Of a DNA stretch of 64,000 bases, positions 57,623 through 64,000 are shown in pieces. How positions within the stretch are numbered: position 1 is the stretch's first letter; each line of letters opens with the position of its first letter. A program made the translations under genes and the position numbers. Origin of the DNA: Brachionus rotundiformis (taxonomy: Eukaryota > Rotifera > Eurotatoria > Ploima > Brachionidae); contig JAESIW010000115.1 in NCBI GenBank assembly GCA_016802295.1, forward strand, positions 372,001-436,000, read 5' to 3'. The notes under the pieces are model-generated. The model saw nothing but the letters and a program-made list of their open reading frames with translations. It ran no database searches and was not told the DNA's origin.

Positions 57623-59677
57623 TCAATTTACATAAACCATTTTGATGGGAGTTGGTTTTTTCTTTCGATATTCTTTTTTTCCATTATCTTTATATATAAA
57701 CAAATTGAGAATATCGTTTGAAATTATTATCAACCAAAAACATGTAATTACAGATATAGCTATAAATTTGAATATAATAGACAAGCTTTTTTTAAAAATA
57801 AGTTCATTAGATTCAAATTCACATTTTGATCCTATGTAAAGATAAAAGCATTTACATTTCGGCATAAAGTTTTTAGCAAAACAGTATCCATGCTTGGAGC
57901 AAGTCTCATTCTGACAGACATCAACTTCATATTGACAGTTCGAGCCATAAAAGTTATTCTTACAAAAGCATTTAAATGATTCTTTAGCTGTGGTATAGCA
58001 GATTCCTTGGTTCAGGCATAAATTTCTTTTGCAGGGTCTTATATCTATTTGGCATTCTAGACCTGTATAGTTAGCATCACATTGACATCTATATTTTTGT
58101 TGGTCAAATGAAAAACACTTTCCTCTTCCTGAACAATTTGACATACAGTCATTAAAATCTACTTTTAGAGACAATAATTTCAATTTATATTCAAAAGAAA
58201 AAGAAAAGAAATCTAGTATTGTAAAATTAGATAAGTTTTGAGGAAAAATCTCTTTATCTAAAGCTGAAATATTTTCCAATAAACTAGAAGTTGTTATCTG
58301 GTCATTGACAGTTGATTGTTTTTCTGTTCCTTTTGCAGAAATATTTTCCAATAAACTAGAAGTTGTTATCTGGTCATTGACAGTTGATTTTTTTTCTGTT
58401 CCTTTTGCAGAAATATTTTCCAATAAACTAGAAGTTGTTATCTGGTCATTGACAGTTGATTGTTTTTCTGTTCCTTTTGCAGAAATATTTTCCAATAAAC
58501 TAGAAGTTGTTATCTGGTCATTGACAGTTGATTTTTTTTTCATATCATTAGAGTTTTGCGTTAAGTTTTTACATTTGGCTTGAAGATCAAAAATATTATC
58601 TTTCATTTGAAAGCTGTTTGCTTGGAAACTATCAATTATCAATTGTTGAAAATGATTGTTGATCTTATACCATTTTTCATGAATACAATTACAAATTTTT
58701 TTTTCTGATGAAGTTTTTGCTGGAATTTTATTTTGTATACACCATTCACCTAATATTTGAATCCTTTCACAATTTTCAAAGCAATCTAAAAATTGAATCA
58801 ATTGTCTCTTTTTCCTTTTCAAATATCTTTTAGCTTTTTTTGCGTCAAAGTGAATACAAAACTTTTTTCCTTGCAAACTCAGTTTAGTCTCGAGGGAAAA
58901 CTGACAATTTATTTTTTCATCTTTTAATTCAAAATTAATGTTTGATCGACACCAATTGTTTTTATTAAAATCTAAATTTTTGATTTTGCAGGCTATTTTG
59001 TTCAATAAATTTTTGATGCTTGATTTTTTTTTAATCTCGAACAGATGATCATTATAAAGAATACTTTTATTAACTTTGACATTTACTATAAATATTTTTT
59101 GATCTAATTTTACCAAATATAATTCCATTGAATCTCTTATGTTTATTTGTTTAGAATAAATTCCTTTACGTTTGGAAACCATTCTTTTCAATTTATTTTT
59201 ACTTAGATCCAACTGAATATTAAATCTCTTCGTTTTGTTGTTAATCTGATTTTCGTAAAACTCTTGATTGATTAGTTCATGGTTAAAATGACGGTTCCCT
59301 TTCAAAAGGACATTTTTTGAGTAAAGCTTTTTAGAATCTTTTCGAATGCATTTCAGGCACAAAACCATAACGATTCCATTATCAGACCCAGTGTCAAACA
59401 CTTATTTAAAAATAGTTTAAAAAATCATTTTGGATTAATTTAATTTAGTAAACATCCATTTAAAAACTAAGCAATATTCTCAAAACAAATATCTAATTAA
59501 ATTATAGGATCTTAAAGTCTACTTTTTCTTAATTAAAATTCTATCTAAAATTTTCCAAGTCGGTTTTCTAATGAAAATTGGTTAACTTAATTAGAATCTT
59601 GATAATTTACCTTGGCAGTTTGTTCCAAAAATAACCAATACAAGATAAAGTAGAACAAAATATGATTTAAGGGTCAT
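57623..59677 (-). CDS. EGF-repeat type I membrane protein with internal 24-residue tandem repeat
   Basis: Two exons on the minus strand, 59677-59611 and 59400-57623, joined after TGC CAA G, encode 614 residues. Exon 1 is a signal peptide (YFVLLYLVLVIFGTNCQ). Exon 2 has a Lys-rich region with scattered cysteines and no recognised fold (about 25-330). Next come four copies of a 24-residue repeat (STVNDQITTSSLLENISAKG plus TEKK or TEKQ; the fourth diverges after NISA), then a spacer and three EGF-like domains (about 440-545; CSGRGKCFSF, CLNQGICYTT, CSKHGYCFAK). A membrane segment (FIAISVITCFWLIIISN) and a short basic tail end the protein. It is probably a cell-surface or adhesion protein. The N-terminal part looks like an orphan. 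No specific family name is justified. Confidence 0.78.
58269..58541 (-). repeat. 72-base coding tandem repeat, four units
   Basis: Units start at 58269, 58341, 58413 and 58485, the last partial. They appear identical except for one alternating base (TTG or TTT) that switches one codon between Gln and Lys. The whole array stays in frame. Confidence 0.92.
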
Positions 59678-59764
59678 TTTTTAATCTAAAAAAAATTTTC
59701 AATTTTATTCAAACCAAGTAAGATTAATTAAAATAACAAAACTTTCTTTACCAACTAATTTTAT

Positions 59765-60080
59765 ACTCTTTTTCAATAAATATTAAAATTTCGTCAAATA
59801 CGAGATTAATTTATCAAAATACTCAAAAACCAATATTGAAATCAATCATTTATAAATAAATTCTTTATCTAAAAAAACTCGAAAATATTTACGCGAAGTT
59901 TTATTAAATAATATTTTAAATTATTTATTAATTAAAATGTTTATTAAAAACTCGTGTGTAGAAACTTTAAAACAATATTTGTGATATTAATATTTTAGAA
60001 AGCGTCAAGGTTTAAATAATTATTTAATTAGAATTAATTTTGTAATTTTCCGAAAAGGTTCAAATATATTTTTATACGAT
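59765..60080 (+). repeat. Long inverted repeat, left member
   Basis: About 310 bases matching the reverse complement of 62490-62805 with only scattered differences. Shared text includes TATTTATTAATTAAAATGTT and AAAAACTCGTGTGTAGAAAC. The pair encloses the PSMG3-like and COX16 genes. Confidence 0.9.
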
Positions 60081-60089
60081 AATTATTAA

Positions 60090-60200
60090 ATTAAAATATA
60101 ACCCTTGTACAGAAACTTAATAAAACAATGATAATTAATATTTTCAAATAGCGTTAACAGTTAAACAATTATTAAATCATTCAAAAATAATTTTACCATT
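60090..60200 (+). repeat. Diverged third copy of part of the inverted repeat
   Basis: ACCCTTGTACAGAAACTTAA followed by an AACAATGATAATTAATATTT stretch resembles the CTCGTGTGTAGAAACTTTAA part of the adjacent unit, in the same orientation. It indicates an older tandem copy. Confidence 0.6.
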
Positions 60201-61208
60201 TTACTTAAAAGTTTTTGAGTATACCTTTTGAACAAAATGTATTAAAAATAAGATCTATGTATCATTTTGATCCTTGTTTAATTATCTATCAAATCATGTA
60301 TAATACATATTAAAATGATATAAAAAACCAGGAGGACATTGAGACTATTTAGGTGGGGTCAAGCTAATGCGGTTTATTTCCGTGACAGAAAAAAATAAAT
60401 AAATAATAATAATAGATAATATTTTAAATTAACAAAGCAGAACAACTAACGCCATAGAAGACTTTTAACTTTTTTAGTTCATTTCTCCCGATGTATTTGA
60501 TTTAGATAATCTGTTTCTACCGACATCGTCAAGTCTATTTTTGAATTGGTTTTTGCTGAAATTAAATTTTTTGGAAATGCTTTTTAGAAGAGTCATGAGG
60601 ACTTGGAGAGTATTTGAATGAAGCAGTTTCAAAATTACAAGACATCTAAGAATTAGACTCAAATTTTAGTAAAATTAGAAAAATAAACAATTTTAGATAA
60701 ATGAAAAAATTAATTTCTAAACTATTCTTAATAATTGTTTAGCCCTTAAAGCTTATCCTGTATTAATTTAAATTAATTTAAATTTTAAAAATATTTTCAA
60801 TAAAGTAATAACGATAATAAGATTAACTCCAGTGGGAACTTTTGACGCACAAATTTTAATTTAATACTCAATTGTAAGTATTTTTTAAATTTAATCAAAA
60901 TATTTTATTAATTGAATAAATTAATTTGTCTTAAAAATAAATATTATCCAATTACAATAAATAAAGGCTTGTTATTAAACAAATCCAATTTTTTAATCAG
61001 ATAAAATTAATATTCTAAATCCTGAAATTCTTATTTAAACGAAAATCTGTCTATTCAAAAAGATTTTTTTATTTTTTTTATTAAACAAATATTAAACATA
61101 TTTTGCCATTAAATAAATGCATAATAATTATTAATTATGGATGCAATATTTCATACTTTTTAAATTTAAACTTAAAAAATACTCTTTAAAAATTAACAAA
61201 TTACTCAA

Positions 61209-61729
61209 ATGACTGATGTTGATGAGATAGACATAAAACTTAAAAAGTACAGTTTTGAAACCGAGGACCTTTTAAAATTTAAGGTTTATTGAAAATAAAT
61301 TTTTTTGTTGGAAATGGATTTTTTTATTTTAGAAAACCATAATAATTGATTGTGTTAAAGTTGATTTGATTTGTATTGATTATTCTGACAAATTGTTTAT
61401 TTCTGTTTCAACTAACGACAGACTTGGATCAGTGGTAAAAATTTAAACTGGTTGTAATTTAAAGTTAATTATAAAAATTTTGAAAGCTTTTTGCTAAATC
61501 AGATAAAGTTTCAGGCATTGAAGAAAGAATTTATAATATAAAGCAATTGTTTGGTCAGGCCGAAACTTCACTGGAAGTTTTTACAAGAAGTTTGGCACAA
61601 AAGCTTAACCAAATATTTTCAGTTGAAAAATCCTTACTGGTTAGTATTGGTATTAAAAAAGACCAGATCAATAATTTAACTCTGCTGAAGTCAATCGAGA
61701 AGAATATTTTAGAATCATTTACAGAATAA
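61209..61729 (+). CDS. PSMG3: Proteasome assembly chaperone 3-like protein
   Basis: Three exons, 61209-61283, 61333-61434 and 61487-61729, encode 139 residues. The order of features fits PSMG3/PAC3: a beta-strand-rich N-terminal half (KTIIIDCVKVDLICIDYSDK, LFISVSTNDRLGSV), a short loop, a central FGQAETSLEVFTRSLAQKL helix region corresponding to the DEPLIHVFAKNL segment of the human protein, a strand (SLLVSIGI), and a C-terminal helix (LLKSIEKNILESF). PSMG3 works with PSMG4 in building the proteasome alpha ring in the cytosol. The sequence is divergent, so the family call rests on pattern and length. The stop at 61729 is only 7 bases before the next start codon. Confidence 0.65.
61715..61724 (+). 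promoter_or_regulatory. Possible trans-splice acceptor for the downstream COX16 gene
   Basis: ATCATTTACAG-type text ends in AG at 61723-61724, inside the last codons of the upstream gene and 12 bases before the COX16 ATG. With just 7 bases between the genes, a 3' splice site here would let a spliced leader cap the second message. This is an inference from spacing. Confidence 0.3.
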
Positions 61730-61736
61730 AAATAAT

Positions 61737-62066
61737 ATGAACAGACAATCGAAATTTTTAAGACATTTTCTTCCCTTTAGTATAATGGTTGTTGGCGGAT
61801 TTTTAGGTCTTGCTCAATTCAGAAAACTCAATTACCAATATAAACGCAACGATGCAGTGGTTTACAAAGAGCAGTTGAATAATTTGGGTCTGGAAGAGGG
61901 AGATTATCAAATGCTAACAACCGATTCATTAAAGAAGGAATATGAAAAAGTTATGAATGAATTGGATATTGACCATTGGAAAAATATTCGTGGTCCGCGA
62001 CCATGGGAAAATTCTAAAGAAATTCAAGACCAAATAAGAAAACAAAATAAAACAACCGATGAATAA
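61737..62066 (+). CDS. COX16: Cytochrome c oxidase assembly factor COX16
   Basis: A single exon of 109 residues. An N-terminal membrane segment (LPFSIMVVGGFLGLAQF) is followed by a soluble tail with the family's hallmark DHWKNIRGPRPWE motif; human COX16 (106 residues) carries the same WKNIRGPRPWE text. It is a small inner-mitochondrial-membrane protein needed for maturation of complex IV, in copper delivery to COX2. The start at 61737 lies 7 bases after the stop of the PSMG3-like gene on the same strand, an operon-like arrangement. Confidence 0.93.
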   Translation: MNRQSKFLRHFLPFSIMVVGGFLGLAQFRKLNYQYKRNDAVVYKEQLNNLGLEEGDYQMLTTDSLKKEYEKVMNELDIDHWKNIRGPRPWENSKEIQDQIRKQNKTTDE

Positions 62067-62489
62067 TTCCATTTTATACTTTTTAAAAGATTATTTTTGA
62101 ATATTTTTTAGAACAAAATAAAAAAGTTTAAAAAAAATTAAATCATTTCCCGAATAATATTGACAAGAGCTTAAGAATAGATAATAAGATAATTAGGTGA
62201 TAACTCCTTTACAATACGCATCATTTAAGAGCGATAAAACACCATTACACGGTTAGGGTAGATGCTTCGTCGGTCAATCAACTAGATAATATATAAGACT
62301 AATGAAAAAGTTCTGCTAAAAAATTGGAACTCAGTGGAGTACTTAAATAACAATGCAAATAAATATTTGTCTTCACACTTTTATCTATCGAAAACTTGCA
62401 ATGAATCATAGATAATCTTAAGTATATTTTGCTGTAACTTTAGCTTTATTAAGAGTTTATTTGATGATACTGAATATCAATTTATCTTA
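62067..62489. other. Intergenic, nothing recognised
   Basis: 3' flank of COX16, AT-rich, no further feature. Confidence 0.45.
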
Positions 62490-62805
62490 TATAAATATAT
62501 TTGAACCTTTTCAGAAAATTACAAAATTAATTCTAATTAAATAATTATTTAAACCTTGACGCTTTTTAAATAATATTAATATCACAAATATTGTTTTAGA
62601 GTTTCTACACACGAGTTTTTAATAAACATTTTAATTAATAAATAATTTAAAATATTATTTAATAAAACTTAACGTAAATATTTTCGAGTTTTTTTAGATA
62701 AAGAAATTATTTATAAATGATTGATTTCAATATTGGTTTTTGAGTATTTTGACAAATTTATCTGGTATTTGACGAAATTTTAATATTTATTTAAAAATAG
62801 AATAA
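62490..62805 (-). repeat. Long inverted repeat, right member
   Basis: Reverse complement of 59765-60080 with few differences, including an extra TATT-type insertion in one AT run. Similarity stops at both ends without an obvious target-site duplication. Confidence 0.9.
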
Positions 62806-62939
62806 AATTTTAAATTTATATGAAAAACTTAACTTCCAAAAAAAAATTGGTCAGAATTGATCGAAAATATGAATTATCAAAAAATATTAACCATAAATGA
62901 ATGAATTGTTAAAAAATATATTAATTATCTTACTGCTTC

Positions 62940-63790
62940 AGAGGATGCACAGACAAGATATTTGCGCAAAGAAACATCTTAGAAAAAAGTCTGGAATGGA
63001 ATAGCCCATTGTTCCTAAACTTTGTCGACTTCAAGAAAGCTTTTGATAGTATACATAGAGAAATAAAGAATAATAAAGCATTTATTAAGAATATAGTTGA
63101 CTAAATAAATCTCTTCTATGAGAAATTCGAGTGTAATTCTGGAAAAAGGACAATCTGAAAGTTTCTGTAAAGTTTGTGTAAAGGAGTCAGGCAAGGATGT
63201 GTTCTGTCTCCAACACTATTCCTAATTATGATTGATTATGTCATGAGGAAATCCATCTCAATCCCGAGAGGTATACAGTGGAAGTTAACAACAAAGCTTG
63301 AAGATTTAGACTTTGCAGATGATTTGGTGTTAATATCAAATCGGGAAACGGACATGCATATGGAAACCCAAGATTTGGCAATGCTAGACCAACTGGACTC
63401 GAAATAAATAAATAAATGAGGCCAAAACAAAGTAATGAGCATAAACACCAAATTAAATTGGATAACCCGATTGCCATAGATGGTACACAAATAGAATTTA
63501 CATACTAAGGAAGTATCATAAGTGAAAAAGATTGAAACTCATAAAGACATAAAGAATAGACTTGTGATAGCAAAAGTACTATTTGTCAGACTCAAACCAG
63601 TGTGGAAATCAAAATACTACAGCAGGGAGACAAGATTTACTAAACTGTAGCGAAAGCAGCACTGACGCATGGAAGTGAATGCTGGGGAGTGTCTATGTTG
63701 GATAGATTGTCAAATGTTACGATTGAAGAAGAACGATGTCAGAGCCATTGAGTCAATATATCAGAAATAAAAGACTTTCGTGGCCTAGAC
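62940..63790 (+). mobile_element. Broken LINE reverse transcriptase with catalytic FADD motif
   Basis: Plus-strand text in shifting frames: SLEWNSPLFLNFVDFKKAFD (RT motif with KAFDS), VCVKEGVRQGCVLSPTLFLI (RT finger/palm motif), then KLEDLDFADDLVLIS, which is the catalytic YADD-type box as FADD. After that come KVMSINTKLN-like, TYLGSIIS-like and GSECWG-like motifs and an IKDFRGLDIP tail. Many stops and frameshifts make it inactive. Shared text near its start with 8925-8990 (minus) places both in one LINE family, distinct from the one with (TAC)n tails. Confidence 0.8.
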
Positions 63791-64000
63791 ATCCCAGAAA
63801 CCGATTCCCGTTCAGATCTTAATTAGGATCTTATCAAGATTCCTAAGGATTCCTGAATAAAGATCCTAATAAATTCTTAAAAATTTATTCTCAAAAGTTT
63901 TTGTATGTTTTTTGTTAGCATTCTTATGAGAATATTAGTTTAAATTTTTAAAAATTCGTTGTCAAATAAGATCTTATAAGAATTTTGTCAAGATTTTTTA
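63791..64000. other. Imperfect AAGATCCTAA-type repeats to the window end
   Basis: Words such as AAGATTCCTAAGGATTCCTG, AAGATCCTAATAAATTC and AAGATCTTATAAGAATT recur in both orientations. Low-complexity or element-terminal DNA cut by the window edge. Confidence 0.4.

Larger units (their letters stand above)
59678..61208. other. AT-rich intergenic containing an inverted repeat arm
   Basis: Holds the left member of the long inverted repeat (59765-60080) and a diverged extra unit at about 60090-60200. No gene is supported. The small minus-strand frame at 60474-60662 has no recognisable content. Confidence 0.45.

Noticed and set aside
58269..58541. Array of regularly spaced identical units, CRISPR-like at first sight
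   Set aside because: Units abut with no spacers, stay in a coding frame and lie in a eukaryotic gene: a coding tandem repeat.
63174..63407. Open frame with RT motifs as an intact gene
   Set aside because: Only a fragment between stops of a decayed LINE; flanking motifs lie in other frames.

Overview
The window is eukaryotic, invertebrate nuclear DNA. It is strongly AT-rich, its genes are split by short GT-AG introns (many about 45-65 bases), and it is full of broken LINE reverse-transcriptase ends. Gene content (type II membrane trypsin homolog, chitin-binding CBM14 protein, EGF membrane protein, ciliary RPGRIP1L, Acinus) is that of a metazoan. The style of the LINE and MULE fragments reminds me most of a monogonont rotifer such as Brachionus, but that assignment is an inference and should be checked by a protein search.

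Layout. 0.3-1.6 kb: LINE 3' end and a transposase tail remnant. 2.5-3.7 kb: membrane-anchored serine protease homolog that has lost all three catalytic residues. 5.9-8.2 kb: PDIA5-like ER disulfide isomerase with four CxxC thioredoxin domains. 8.4-9.3 kb: dead LINE. 9.6-30.6 kb: a rearranged segment holding three Acinus (ACIN1) genes. Copy 1 (+, 11.5-13.9 kb) and copy 2 (-, 21.2-23.6 kb) are near-identical arms of a large inverted duplication. Copy 3 (-, 27.3-30.6 kb) is a mosaic: diverged exons 1-2 joined to a 3' exon and 3' flank almost identical to copy 1. A mitochondrial acyl-CoA synthetase (ACSF3) lies between the arms, and LINE and Tigger/pogo pieces are scattered through the segment. 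32.4-33.9 kb: LINE ends. 34.2-37.4 kb: pyruvate dehydrogenase phosphatase and cytochrome b5, both on the minus strand. 40.0-48.0 kb: a complete 12-exon RPGRIP1L-like ciliary transition-zone gene with an inverted-repeat element in one intron. 48-53 kb: no confident gene. 53.3-55.0 kb: secreted protein with four chitin-binding domains. 55.5-56.2 kb: broken MULE-type transposase with SWIM finger. 57.6-59.7 kb: EGF-repeat membrane protein with a 72-base coding tandem repeat. 61.2-62.1 kb: PSMG3-like and COX16 genes separated by only 7 bases, lying between two near-identical inverted repeats of about 310 bases. 62.9-63.8 kb: another broken LINE.

Most of the genes are unrelated housekeeping or surface functions. 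The parts that deserve attention are the Acinus inverted duplication and apparent gene conversion, with an empty-site/filled-site pair that dates a LINE insertion; the dicistron-like PSMG3-COX16 pair; the triple-dead protease; and the enlarged PDIA5-like protein. Exon joins were built by eye from splice sites, frame continuity and family alignment from memory; every multi-exon model given here keeps frame across all joins.
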